Numbered from the stretch's first letter, positions 23,701-36,366 are shown. The stretch is DNA of 64,000 nt from Monosiga brevicollis MX1 (GCF_000002865.3 NW_001865046.1:894820-958819), one strand, 5' to 3'. The notes: a model not told the origin generated them from the letters alone. Translations and numbers: made by a program.

Positions 23701-25584
23701 TAATCACGCCGTCGCCGTCTACAGGCCGGGCACGTCACGTTTTCATGCAGGTCCAAGGGCCTTTCATTTGTTTTTGCTCTTCATTTCAATTTTCCATTTT
23801 ATTTTCTTCTCTTTTGGAAGGTACTTGTGCAAGGAAGAGGACAAAGACTTTCTTTACATTGCTCTTGAGCTCTGTGTTGGGACGCTCGTGCACTTTGTCG
23901 AAGGTAGGCGATGGAAACGGGCCTGGTCGCCTCGCAGCTGCCGCGGCGGCCACCCTCCGTCTCATCTTTCCGTTGACAGCGCACGAATCCATGAGATCTT
24001 GGAAGGGCATGGATCGACGAAATTTGGACACCGACGTCCTGCGTGGGCTTGAGTACTTGCATGGCAAGAATATCATTCATCGGTCCGTCTTGACCTGGAT
24101 TTCGGTTGCGAGTTGCGGCTTCAGCATGTGCTGGCATAGCATGGCTCCCGTGACGTAATGCAGAGCTCAAAGTTTGCTCTCTTGGTCAGGGATTTGAAAC
24201 CGCAAAACGTTTTGCTTCGAGAGCATGGTCAAGTCATCCGGGCCGTCATATCTGATTTTGGGCTTGGCAAGGTCATCTTGGACGATCGCTCTGTGTTCAC
24301 TGCCACTGCTGTTGGCACGACCGGTGCGCTCTGCATCTGCATTTGCACTGAGCGCTGCTTTAATCATGTTTTTTTTTTTCTTCTTGGTGCTATAACAATT
24401 CCTTGTTTGGTCGCTCGCATGATCGCCTTACCCTGCGCACACCCGGGCCCGTGTTTCAGGGTGGGTGGCCCCGGAAGTACTGCTAAAGCGCGTCAGCTCC
24501 AAGGCCGTTGACGTCTTTGCCGCCGGCTGTGTGGTTCACTACCTTCATCACAACGCTCATCCCTTTGGCAAGGTCTGGCACTCACTTTGTTGCCTATTGA
24601 CATCCTTACCACAGAGCCACACATTCAAACTTGTAGATGGCAGAGTCGTGCGCTGCCACTGTTGACGACCTGGTCTTGTTGCTCATCCCTGCTTAGGATG
24701 GTTATGAGCGCGAGGGTCGCATCCGTCACAACCAACCGCAGCCCCGCAAGTCCAAGGACAAGCTTTTGGATGATTTGATCAACAAGTGCGCCACTGATCT
24801 CTTAGTCTTCCTCATTCTCAAAACGACTTGAGCCTTTTTGAAATGTGCACATCTGACAAATCTTGTGTCTTGATCTGCAGAATGATTCAGCATGAATCTG
24901 CAGAGCGGCCAGACGTGAGCGAGGCCTTGCGCCATCCTTTTTTCTGGGATGATTCCAAGGTACCTGCAACTGCGAACCCTGCGAACCATGTGCAAGGTCG
25001 CCATCTGTGTCAGCTCACTGACGCCACCGTCCTTTCTTCGCTTTTTTTTTTGTTTCTGCGATTTCAGCGCCTTGCCTTTTTGGTGGAAGTCAGTGATCGG
25101 CTTGAAAAAGTGGCAAAGGACGACGACGTCATACAAGCTCTGGAGACCGGTGCACAGTCTGTAGTTGGCGCAGACTGGCGCGTACAGATGCGTGCGTAGC
25201 TTCTTTGTGTTTGCCAATTCCATCGCTTCGTCGCCTTTTCGTCTTCCAAGCATGTTGCATGTTCGACTTACCATCCATGCCGCCCTCCTTTCCACAGGCC
25301 AAGACTTATTACAAGACTTGCAACGGCGGCGCACCTATGATGGCAGTTCCGTCGTTGCGCTCATGCGCGCCATGCGCAATAAGGTTCGGCACTCTGTGCT
25401 TTGGGTGCTTGTCGAATGACGTTTGAACGCCCTCATTGTTGTTGCTTGACCTGCTAGCGTCATCACTACCAAGAAATGGCCCCAGAACTCCGCGAGTATT
25501 TGGGTGCCATCCCCTCGGGGTTTTTGCAGTTTTTTACCTCCCGGTGCGTCTGATGACCAGTCTGCCTGCGTGTGCGTGCGTGCG

Positions 25585-25646
<62 letters not shown>

Positions 25647-25839
25647 CGCCTTGACAAGGCGTTCTCCTTGCTGTCGTATTTGAATGGACCTTTGTTTTCA
25701 AGCCAAGGCAATAACTCGACCTTCCATGCTTTGCTGGCTTTGACTTTACTACAGCTTTCCTTTCCTGATTTGCCACGTCTACAACCGAGTGCGTGCATCC
25801 TCCCTGGCGGATGAGACACCGTTTCAAGAGTACCTGTGA
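20732..25839 (+). CDS. ERN1: IRE1 ER-stress sensor: luminal domain, kinase and KEN RNase
   Basis: Intron-rich gene. The likely start at 20732 gives a signal peptide (MGRGGGHGWLQLMALLLTVLI). Luminal exons (about 21018-22560) carry the beta-propeller-like motif VVTVDGRLHAFDLATG, then FVPDVLNGNLY, YASLVPSS and others. A single TM segment (ILTTAVVSATVTLTVLLI) lies at about 23060-23140. The kinase (about 23380-24960) shows GRGSHGTIV, IAVKRVL, IIHR joined to DLKPQNVLL, SDFGLGK and an APEVLLKRVSSKAVDVFAAG segment. The KEN domain (about 25070-25839) has RTYDGSSV, AMRNKRHHYQEM and FTSRFPFLICHVYNRV, keeping the Tyr, Asn and His used for RNA cleavage. It ends TGA at 25837-25839. IRE1 sits in the ER membrane, senses unfolded protein and splices a transcription-factor mRNA without the spliceosome. 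All key residues are present, so it should be active. Confidence 0.95.
25569..25644. repeat. (GT)n microsatellite in the last IRE1 intron
   Basis: About 35 GT units, imperfect at the start (TGCG variants). They lie just after the donor at about 25542, in the intron before the final exon that begins near 25755. On the transcript this is a long (GU)n. Confidence 0.9.
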
Positions 25840-26306
25840 CATGGTCATACAGTGCATGGTGTGCGCACCGCGTGCGTTTCAACACCAATGCTTGCAGTCC
25901 TGCGAGACCTTTCTGGAGTGTGGAAGAAGCAACTTTGCCTTCCTCTAATCTGGAGCGATGCCTTCTTCAGTTTCAGTTCTGACGCATCATAGTTGGAATC
26001 TGATGATTGTTATAAATTTCAAAAGTAACTCGGCCAAGATGCCTTGCATACCCAAAAGAGTGAAAGTTCCCTCCCTGTGCTCGCCCTTGATAATAAACAC
26101 CCAGTCATAGGCATGGATGTACACTAAATAAGAGTATTTGCTGTCGCGCACGGAGTAACTCACAGGAAACAAAATCAAACCGTGACAACATGTCTTTTGT
26201 CGGACAGGGAAGATGGTCGGCGCACAGCTGCGACAGAAATGGACAAATGCCCAATACACTCGTACTCCTACATGTGTCCAGATTTTATTGGCAATCTCGC
26301 CAGCGG
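25840..26306. other. Convergent 3' intergenic space
   Basis: 467 bp between the IRE1 stop and the stop of the large secreted protein. It is AT-richer than its neighbours and contains no gene that I can see. Confidence 0.5.
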
Positions 26307-29300
26307 CTAGATCAACTCGCATGCACGACCCTGGGAACTCGACCCGGTGGGATTCGTGTTGCTGAAGTCATCGCAGTCATCAAAGCAGGCGCCTTGATAT
26401 AAATACTTGGCATTGTCGCAGGTGGTGCAAATGGCATCCGCGTCGGCCCGTAAAAGGCACTCGAAGCAGTTTGTGCCACATTGACACGAGGTGCCATTGG
26501 CTTGGCCATTAGTACACGGCACGCCGCTCACGCAAGTGCGACCAAACAGTGAGGTTCCGAGCGCCGCGGTGTCTACAAAAGCATCGCAGTCGTCATAGCA
26601 TTGCCCGTTATGAAGATATTTGCGATTTTGGCACATCAGACATTCCTGTGTATCATTGCTGTAGACATCGCAGCTAAAGCAGTTGTCTGTGCATGTGCAT
26701 GCCTCGCCGTTGGAGGCCAAGCTGCCAAATGAGCATTGATCCATAGTAATGGGCATAGTAGTCGTAGTAGTTGTAGTCGTAGTTGTAGTAGTTGTTGTGG
26801 TAGTCCCACTGCCAGTCACCGGAATGCACCTGCGCCCAAACAGCGATGTGCCACTTGGCGCGGTGCCTGGCGCTGAGCTGCAATCACTTGCACAGGTGCC
26901 GTCTGGAAGTAGATATCGAAAATTAGAGCACAGAGCGCAAGTACTTGCAGAACTGGAAATCTCGCAATAGAAACAGTCCTGCGAGCAACTGCAAGTTCCC
27001 GCATCTGGCTCTTCTATAAATTCGCCACCACTGCAAACTCGTACTGCTTCTGTTCTTGTCGTTGTCGTAGTGGTTGTCGTAGTGGTGTCAACAGCAGAAG
27101 TCGGCTCAACTGTCGATACAGAGGTCGAGGTGGAAGTAGAAGAAGAGGTAGAGGTGGAAGTAGAGGTGGAAGTAGAGGTAGAAGTAGAGGTGGAGATAGA
27201 GGTTGAGGTTGAGGTCGAGGTCGAGGTCGAAGTGGAGGTTGAGGTAGAGGTAAAGGTAAAAGTGGAGGTAGAGGTAAGGGTAGAGGTAGAGGTAGAGGTA
27301 GAGGTAGAGGTAGAGGTTGAGGTCGAGGTCGAGGTCGAAGTGGAGGTNNNNNNNNNNNNNNNNNNNNNNNNNNNNNNNNNNNNNNNNNNNNNNNNNNGAG
27401 GTGGAAGTAGAAGTGGAAGTAGAAGAAGAGGTCGAGGTGGAAGTAGAGGTTGAAGTCGAAGAAGCGGATGAGGTTGAAGACGAGGTAGAGGTTGAGGTAG
27501 AGGTTGAGGTAGAGGTGGAAGTAGAAGTAGAGGTGGAAGTAGAAGAAGAGGTAGATGTTGAGGTAGATGTTGAGGTCGAGGTGGAAGTAGAAGAAGAGGT
27601 AGAGGTGGAAGTAGAGGTCGAAGACGAGGTAGAGGTAGAGATAGAGGTAGAGGTAGAGGTAGAGGTAGAGATGGAAGTAGAGGTGGAAGTGGAAGTAGAG
27701 GTGAAAGTGGAAGTAGAGGTTGAGGCTGAAGTGGAGGTAGAGCTCGCTGCGCTGGTCATCGGGTCAATGGTTGAGGCATCGGGATTTCTTTGCAAGTACA
27801 ACGCGACTGAGGACACATGGGCTTGGCCCAGGCCTTGAGCTGCTAAGGCAAGCGTCACGCCCTCACCTGCGGTCAGGCGCGCAGCGCTGAGCTGCGATTC
27901 GACCAGCATGGCCGTCAACTCACCGGCCTCTAGCATATCGGCGGCCACAGTTAGGGTCAGGAGCTCGAGGCCCGAATTAGATGAACGCAATCGAACGTGT
28001 AAAGTCGGAAAGTCTTGAGCATCCAGGCGTCGGCCCACCACGATTTCAAGGCGCAGTATATCGGTAGCACTCAGCACAAAAATGGACGTGGGCACAACCT
28101 GTGTAGCTTGACTCCCGTTTGCCATGGACATAACCTGAAGCTCTGAATTGGTTCCGGGGAAGCCAGCCTGCGTTGGTCGACTTGTTACCACCGAGCCGAC
28201 CAAATCCCAACCAGACACATCGGCCACGGGCATGCCACCGGGACCGACTGCGTTTGCGCGAAAGTCCGCATTGACCAAGGGTATTGGGATCCATGACTCC
28301 ACCGTCGTGCTGCTGGTTGTGGTGGGCGTGGTGGGCGTAACGGCAGAAGTGGAGGTCGAAGATACGGATGCCGGCACGGATGTACTCGTTGTTATCTCAC
28401 CAATCGGCTCTGATGTGGTCACGAAGATTGTTGTCACGTCCAAAGTTGCAGTGGTCACGGGCTCATCAATGGTGGTTCGGAAACTTGAGCTGGAGGACGG
28501 GGCCACGGTGACAGGCGCAAATGGCGCGGTTTCAAGAACAGCACACGGATACAACCGCGCTCCGTAAATGATACCGTTGAATGGCGTGCCCCCCATCACT
28601 CGACCACCAAGACTCAGCCGGCAATTTTCATTCGAGTCGCCACAGTCTTGGACCTGACCGTCGGCGCCCAGTGTTAAGCCCAAACCGCCAATCGGCACGT
28701 CATCGACCATAAGTACGGCAACAGCCTCATCCACATCAAGGACCAAGGTGTGCACTTGGCCATCAGTCACCGTGTGGCTGCCAAGCGCAAAACGGCCAAT
28801 AAAGGTGGCCGGGTTGGCGACGTTGGATAGGGAGCGGTACAAAAAGTCAACCGCGTTAGACACGGCGTTGTAGCGCAGACCATAGTAGACTATACTAGCA
28901 TTTCCGTTTGTTTTGAAGAGCAGGTCTTCGCTCGTTGCGGAACGAAAGCGCACTTGCAATGCAAGTGCAAAGCGCTCAGTCACGGGAGGGCCATGATCTA
29001 GCTCAACGGCCTGCGTTCCGTTCAAATCAAGCGCGCCGTCGGGTCTTTGCTCCAATGTTGGTGTCGTAGAGGCGGAAAGGAAGTCTACAAAGGCTAAAGG
29101 ATCTTGCTCGCACAAGCTCATGCCAGGTGCGGAGGTTGTGGTGCTTGCTGATGTTGGCGTGGTGACGGTCGGCATGAACGTGGTTGAGGTGGCGGTGGTC
29201 GGGGTGCATAGGTCGTTGTAGTCGGCGCAGCAATCTCCCACCGTTGTACAGCTTACATCGCATTGACAGGTTGCCCCATCGACCTGAATTGTATGGCAGC

Positions 29301-32300
29301 GATCCAAGCATGATGTACTCTGTGTGGTGGTTGAGGTAGCTTGTACGGTGGTAGCGGCCGTCGTCGTGCCTGGGGTGTTGGAGTCGATCAAGGTTGTGGC
29401 GGGCGGTGTGCTCGAAGATGCGGGCTCGGCGCACACATCCAGAAAGTCCTGGCAGCAATCTCCCAGCACTAGGCAAAATTGCCCGTCGCAAAAGCATGAG
29501 GCGTCCCGGGAAAACACTGCACCACACAGACCTTGACAAGAGTCGCCAGATATGAAGGTTGTTGTTGTTGTTGATGATGAAGATGATGCTGATGTTGTTG
29601 TTGATGTTGTTGCGGTGGTGGCCGTGATAGTTGTTTCTGCTGCGGTGGTAGTTGTACGAGTCGTAGAAGGGGTAGTTGTCAACATGGTTGTGGTGGTTGC
29701 CGGAAGAGACGTCGTATCGTGTGTGGGATGATCACTACTTGTCGTGTGAGCCGTCATGGTCGTGTCCAGACTCGTGCTTTCCAAAGTTGTGGGTGTGGGT
29801 GATGAAGTGGTCAAAATGGGAACATAGTCACAGGGCATCAAACGAAATGAGTGCAGGTGGGCTGCTAGGCCGTGGAGGCCAGTTGTGTTGGTAACACCCA
29901 AGACCAGCGTGCACACATCCCCCTGTGAACATGACGGTAAGAGGTTGTACAAAAGACGACTCGGCAACGCCTGGCCGTCTAAAGTGGCGCGGACGATGAT
30001 GGTCTGGAAGCTTAGCGTCAATAAGTGACGTTGCCCGTCGGCAAGGCGGCCATGCACATCAAACGAGACTTCGCGCACAGACATGGAGTTGATGGTGGTG
30101 TACTGAATCAGCAAGTGCTGTGCTTGACCATTGTAACTGAGGCGAAGTAGGGGTTGGCCATTCTTAACAAAGGACCAAGCGTAACCGGTAGTATTGGTAT
30201 CAGGCAATGCCAGGCTGAGCACGAGCGCAAAATTGGTAGAGTCAAAGCCTGGGCTGGACCCCACAGCTGCGGCTTGGCTGCCAGCTAGACTCAGTGGGCC
30301 AGCTACTCCCAGCGTGGAAAGCAGATTGACTTGCGGGTGACAAACCAGAGGCGCGCTGGTGGACGTTGCAGGCTGCGAAGTTTCAGATGCCGAGGAGGCA
30401 GAAGACGTCGTTTCAAGTGGGTTGGACGTCGATTCGTGGCCCACAGGACCTGCGCCGCACACATTGCAATATGCCCACTGAACGTCCGGATTGACCGTGA
30501 AGCACCACGGTGCCTCACTTTCATCAGGGTTGCGACAAAAGTTGCTGGTCAAGTCGGCCTGGGGAAATCGGACCGGACTGTAGGCGTGCGTGTGCGGGGT
30601 TTGCACACCCCATGCTTGACACACATCGCCATCTCGTGTCCGAGATTGTGTACCGCGGTAATCGCTGCCGTCTCCGATCAGCAGCCCGTGCTGACAGCTT
30701 GTGTAGACATACTCATCGGGGGTCGTGCTGGCCGGTGATGATGTTGTGGTTGTCACCGGGGTTGTTGTCGTTGTTGTCGATGCGAGGGTTGAGGTGGCCA
30801 TCAGCTCATGAGCACAAATGGCACAAGGCGCCCATTGCACGTCGGGATCTGTTGTAAAACACCACGGAGTGGCACTGCCATCCGGGTTGCGGCAATAATT
30901 GGCATCTAGCCCGGCCGTGGGAAAGCGGCTGGGAAAGAAATTATGCGCATGCGGACTCTGGGCAGACCAAGCTTGGCAAGTGTGCCCATTGGCAGTTTGA
31001 TGTACGGTTCCGCGGTAGTTTGTGCCATCTCCTTGCAAGCTGCCATTGATGCAATTTGGGTGCCCAGTACCAAACTCTGAGGTTGTGGCTGAGGCTGACG
31101 ATTGGGTGGCCGCCGCCGTCGTGACAAGCGTCGTGGTCTCTGTTTCTGGTCCATGGGAGCTGGCGGGCAGCGAGGTTGAAGTGCGCGTGCTGGTGATGGT
31201 GGTCGAGGTATCAGCGCTAGTTGGGAAATGGGATTGAGGCCGTTGTAAGGTCAGGGCAATGTTATCTACATCAATGCTAACCGGCGCAAGGGTCACAATC
31301 TCCACGGTCACCCCTTGGTCCTGCCCTGCCTCACCGACCAGTCCAACCAGAGAAACTGGGTAGAAGCGACCGGTAGACGGGAAGTTGGAAGCTGTCATGA
31401 CGGTGCTCGCCAGCACGGCGCCCGAATGATAGCGCAGTATGATTTGCACTGGTGGAATGGCGAGGGCAGTGGCACGAATGCCTAGAGCAAGGCTGAGGGT
31501 CAGCGTGTCGTTGATGTCAAGACGTACGTCCGCCACGTCTTGTTGCACGGCCGAGTTGCCTTGGAGGACAAGCACTTGTGCCCCGTGTGCAGGGGAATGG
31601 ATCATCGCGTATTCGCTCTCGAGTGGCGCGCGGGTCTCAATGCTGCCAAAAACCAGCACCCAGCCCGTTGCGCCGGGCACGGACCGACCTCCCAGAGCAA
31701 GGGCATCGTCCACCTCAAAGGATGGGTTGAGCATGGGCACTGAAACGTTCAAAGCCATGTCTTCTGTTGTTGTTGTTGTTTCAAAGTGGGTGGTTGTGGT
31801 TGCCGTAGCTGTTGTTGAGGTCGCAGACGTGGACTGGGGCGTATCTGGACTTTGCATTGGGACCGTGCTGGTGCTTTCAAAGGGTGGGGAAGTGACCTGT
31901 ACGTTATCAAGAACGACTTGGCCTGGGCCCGTCGCACTAAAGTAAATCTGTAATGTCTGCCCTGTGTGGGCACTCAAGGCGGCATCAGGAACTTGGAGCG
32001 CGAATTCAGTAAAAGCGCCATTTGCTTCAACCTCTGCCTCGGAGATGTTGCGAGTAGCTAGGGTGTCAAGGCGGGATCCGTCCACAGCGCGCAGTTGAGC
32101 GTGTAGAACGGCCGCGGAGACGTGATGGACGTGTGCCACGGCAAAGCGGAGCGTCAATGGGCCCTTGGCTGGAATGAGGAAGCCTTCCAAGATCTGATGA
32201 GCGAAGGAACTGGTTTGTATCAGAAGCACCTGGGCGCCCTCAGCTGGGGATGTCAAGGGAACCGCGAGGTCGGCGTTGGTTGGCCGTAGTGTTCCAACGA

Positions 32301-33446
32301 GATTGCCTCCAAAGGCCCAACCAGATGCGCCAAGCGCGAGGGTGATGCCCGACGAGGTGAGGTCATCGTCCTCGAAAGAAGGGTTGGCAATAACGGCCTG
32401 AACCAAAGGCCTGAAATATTGAGCAAACAGGTGGCGGTGGAGGTCAGATGATGAAAGGTGCATCGAGACAAACTGAAGGTCACACAGGCGGCTGATTTGT
32501 CGAGGGCTGAAGAAGCCCGGCGAAAATGTCAAACCTACATGGAAGTGGGCCCGGGACTTGCAGTTGTTACGGTTGGGGTGCGGCTGGACATGGTTGATGT
32601 CAAGCCTGGTGAAGGGGTGCGAGACGTCGTGTAGTCTGGTGAGAACGTGGGGGTGACAGTTGGGGTGGAGTCGATCGAGCCGGTGGCTAAATCTGGGGTG
32701 ACGGCCGGGGTGCTGCTACTGCGAGCAAGGGTAGTGGGAAAAGCCAGGAGGGCCTGACAAGGGGCCAGCTGGAAATGATACAGAGTTCCAGACATGGCCA
32801 GGACACTGGCTGTGGCGGCGCCGTCATCGGCGCGCTGGCCAATGTAGAATTGACAGTCGGCGTCTGTATCGATGTCACAATCAGCTGGGGGAGCTTCAAG
32901 GAGGGTTGTATGCTCAGCCCTGTCATCGATACGTGTGGTCAAGGTGAGGTCGGTGAGGGTCAAGAGGACTCGGTGTCGCTGGCCATCGTTGAGGATGGCT
33001 GGAACGGCGACGCTTTGTTGAGGGCCGTTTGCGTCGGTGGCGTAGTAAAAGAAAAGGCTGTTTGCCGTGGCGGAGAAGTAGAGGGCGTAGAAGCGCAGGC
33101 TGCCTCGAGACTTGGCAAAGAGGTAACCGTAGGAGTCCCTTTGCAAGGCGACATCAAAGTGCAAGCTAAAGGTCGCGCCTACGCGTGGCACGGGTGCGGC
33201 GGTGATGCCCTGCGCGCCCGTAAAAGTAAAACTGCCATCCCCATTCGCATTGATGGCGCCGGACACGAGTGCAGGGCTGAGCAAATCAATTAGAGCATCA
33301 AATGAGCTGTCGGGGCAGCTTGATGGTTCCATCGACCCATCGCCACTCTCTGCTTGTGACCCGGGGACGCACAACAGCAGCAGCAGCCACAACAACAATG
33401 GCGACGACGGAAGCCGCAGACGGAGGAAGCTGCAAAGCTTCATTTG
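26307..33446 (-). CDS. Large secreted mosaic protein: LamG-like, NPSFE, kringle, somatomedin-B and Cys-rich repeats
   Basis: Two exons, 32539-33446 and 26307-32410, with a 128-bp intron; roughly 2,330 residues plus an unknown number in the assembly gap. Signal peptide: MKLCSFLRLRLPSSPLLLWL. In order: a LamG-like module in exon 1; two modules starting NPSFE (carbohydrate-binding-like beta-sandwich); two six-cysteine kringles (about 31055-30812 and 30703-30455) with YRGT, NPDGSATPWC and CRNPDES signatures; a LamG-like module; two somatomedin-B-like knots (about 29550-29430 and 29310-29215, CxDGQFCLVLGDCC type); another LamG-like module; a third NPSFE-like module; a long Ser/Thr stalk from GAGGTN repeats (about 27120-27730); then three C-terminal cysteine-rich repeats ending TSLFGRxC. 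Thr/Ser-rich linkers between modules look mucin-like. There is no C-terminal TM, so it is secreted or cell-wall/theca-associated. The function is unknown; adhesion or glycan binding is the guess. Confidence 0.87.
27120..27735. repeat. (GAGGTN)n hexanucleotide array coding a Ser/Thr stalk
   Basis: A degenerate 6-bp repeat (GAGGTA, GAGGTT, GAGGTC, GAAGTG and similar) encodes alternating Ser-Thr on the minus strand. It is interrupted by the 50-N gap at 27348-27397, whose true length is unknown, so the stalk length is unknown too. Confidence 0.92.
27348..27397. other. Assembly gap of 50 N
   Basis: Fifty N inside the hexanucleotide array. This is a standard placeholder, probably a collapsed repeat. 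It breaks the apparent reading frame of the secreted mosaic protein. The in-frame Ser/Thr code on both sides argues that the gene is continuous. Confidence 0.97.
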
Positions 33447-34472
33447 CGTGTTCTTGGCAAAAATAAACAAAGGCTATGGGTAAGTCACCCTTCCTTGCTC
33501 GTGGCGACCCCAGTAGACTGGGGCAGGCACGCGCCTTTGGAACGTGAGCTCGGGCGCATGCGACAAGCTACCACGCAAGGTCCAGCGCGAGAGGCTGCCG
33601 TTACGAGCCAATGGTCACAACGGCGATAATAGCAAAGGGTTGAGGGCAAGCTTGCCAGAATCAAAACACAAGGCCGGCTTGTTGCTGTCTCGCTTCACGC
33701 GCGCCAGATTGTCGGCACGGCAAAATCATCCAAAAAAGCAAGTCCGATGTCAAAAAGCCACCAGCCACTTGTGCTCTCGGAATTTCTAAAAGGCCACAAC
33801 CATCGCCTACCCCACATCCACTATGGTTGGATGGCGTTTTGAGCGTGATGGATGATGATCAATCGGCGCGATAGCGTACGCGAGCGCAGCGCCGTTGACC
33901 AAAACTGCATGCCTGCACGCATATGGAAAACACGAAAACAATCACACGCACCGCCTCTCGAAAGTTAAAAATGGCCGCCTAGATTTTGAATATGAATGTC
34001 AGATTTTATCTGCAAATCGAGTCGACGTGATCTCGAGTGCCACCCCCGCCTCCGCCTCCCTCGATCGGGCTGCGCTGGTACCTGCATGAGCGTGCCTGTA
34101 CCTGTGCCTGTGTGTGGCGTTTGGGGGGTTGTTGTGGGAGGGACTGGGTCGATTTGCTGGGGACTGAAGAGTAGGTTGCAGGTGTGGCCGTCATGGCGCA
34201 CACAGCACGGGCTGCGGCTAAGCAGCGAACTCAAGCACGGGTACGGTCAACACTCGTGATGGGTCTCGCGCCTCGCCTCACTCACCCGAGAGTCGCTTAC
34301 GAATCAGCGTCGCTGGGGCCCCGTGTGCTAGGCCCAGACTTCGTTTGTGCCTTCCCAGCCCACAGGCAGCCAAGCGCAAGCTCCAACTTCCAAGTGCGTT
34401 GAGGGCCACCCCCCTTTCATATTTGGTCAGCGGGGGCTGCACCATGCCTCACGCCGTTTGAGCCCTCTTCAG
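33447..34472. promoter_or_regulatory. Divergent space between secreted mosaic protein and TBC gene
   Basis: About 1 kb. Part of 34193-34400 is open and may be a first exon of the TBC gene: it begins ATGGCGCACACAGC, and a GTGCGT donor follows at about 34394. I could not join it in frame to the exon at 34473. Nothing else is recognisable. Confidence 0.4.
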
Positions 34473-36111
34473 GCTAGCCCCGCTGGGATTCGACTGGCCT
34501 TCCGAGGACTTACATCATCAACACGATGCCTACATGCGTGGCTACCTGCCTTATCTCACACGCCGTGCCCAACGCTGGCATCAGACCAACATGAGTGCGC
34601 CCCCACCGCCTCTCTCCTTGACCAACCCGCTCCCCCTTCGCCGCCAGAAACGGTTCATTCGCAAGGGCATCCCCGATAGCCGCCGTGCCGAGGTGAGCCC
34701 TTGGGTACCACGAGCGCCAATTCTCTCGGTTGGCTAGCTCAGGGACCACAAGCTACCCTCCACGCCAACAAAATGTGCCAATGTGGCATCCTGCTCCTTG
34801 CCTTCTTCCCATGCCTATGCCTCGACCTCCTTCTTCCGCCATCTTTGCCTGTTTGCCTCTAGCCTATCTCCATCGTCGCGAACACCCCTGTTGTCTCATT
34901 CTTTTGACTGCGTAGATCTGGTTGGCCTTGGTTCCAGACCTCCGAGCACGCTACGCCGAGCTCAACACGCTTGTCGTCCAGCACTCCATGGAGGCCCACG
35001 CTGCCGACACACGTCGTGCCTTTGAGCAGATTGATCTCGACCTTCATCGCACCTTCCCAGACCACGAGCAATTTCGCAATGGGGGTAGCTTAATTGCTCC
35101 TCTTCAGCGTGTGCTCCGAGCCCTGAGTCTGCATGCCCCCAACGTGGGCTACTGTCAGGTATCAAGCCACCAATCGTTTGCGTACAGTTTTGCTGAAGCA
35201 CACGACATGGTCTGATCTGTTGCTCAAAAACCTACCGTGCTCTGGTTAGGGTCTCAACTACATCGCAGGCATGTTACTCTTGGTAGTGCGTGACGAGGCC
35301 AACGCCTTCTCGTGCCTCTGCCACGCCATACATGGCTTGGCCCCCGGTAGGCCTTGTGGGCCGCCACCTGCCCAGTTCCCGTCTGACTCGGCGCTCAGAC
35401 TTACCAAGGAACGGCCACTGTGTAGGCTATCACACACCGGACATGGCCGGCGTTGGCCGTGACCGCTGGGTAGTTGGTCAGCTCCTCAGGTTTGTCTGAC
35501 CTTGCTGCCACACGAACCCCAGGCCTGCGTGGCAATGAGTCTTATTTGTTTGCGTTTCGGCAGAGAACACGACCCCGAGCTGGCCGCACACTTTGACGCC
35601 GCTGGTGTTGACACAACCCTTTTTACGTTCAAATGGTGGGAACGCCCTGCTTTTTGCGTGTTGTTGCCCCTCTGGCTTCGCGCCGTGTTCACGCCCACGC
35701 TTTGCTCACGCCACTCAACTGTACCCTGGCTTCCTTGACACAAGGCTTGTCAATCTTTTTGTTGATTGTGTACCTGTCGAGACACTTCTTCGCATCTGGG
35801 ATGCCTTGTTGCTCGAGGGAGACAAATTCATCTTCCGAGTTGCTTTGGCTCTCTTCATCCTAAACCGCGACCAACTGTTACGCTTCAAGGTTGGCCGCAC
35901 TCACCCTCGCCGTGTTGATGCTTGGCCGGTCGAAATTACCATGCCATCCTCACTCGACGTTTTGTAGGACATGGCTTTGATGATGCAGTATTGCAACAGC
36001 ATGGCACTCGAGTGCGTGCCCGTCAACGAGCTCTTGCAGATTGCTTGCCGTCTGCCGTTGCGCCGGCGTCACATTGCCGAGCTTCGCCGACAAGCACCTA
36101 GTACCGATTGA
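34473..36111 (+). CDS. TBC-domain Rab GTPase-activating protein, GRTP1-like (5' end uncertain)
   Basis: Exons 34473-34692, 34916-35158, 35250-35346 and later ones to TGA at 36109-36111. The first firm exon reads GFDWPSEDLHHQHDAYM and GYLPYLTRRAQRW, matching the leader of the GRTP1/TBC1D family, then FIRKGIPDSRRAEIW. Catalytic residues are present: the arginine finger in DLHRTFPD and the glutamine finger in GYCQGLNYIAG. Later blocks are YHTPDMAGVGRDRWV, NLFVDCVPVETLLRIWD and LLEGDKFIFRVALAL. The domain is complete and should be active. Rab-GAPs switch off Rab GTPases in vesicle traffic; the Rab partner cannot be told. The true start lies upstream, perhaps at 34193. The gene ends 256 bp from the convergent sphingosine-1-phosphate lyase gene. 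Confidence 0.9.
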
Positions 36112-36366
36112 TTGCTTCAGCGCCACGTCATGTACCACTGCACTGAATCAATTCCTCTTACAGTAGATGCTTCTTACACAAAGCGGAAAAGGATTCAGCA
36201 AAACCCCCAACAACCAAGGTCGTGGTGGCAAAGAACAAAACAAGCACTATCCAATCGCCCCTTCCACAATCCAGTGCAAACAGCCAGTTCTATCATTCGG
36301 CTGTAGCTCACACCATAGTACATGAACTTGCTGGCGCTTGGGTGTGGTGAGACGGCACTAGCCAAT

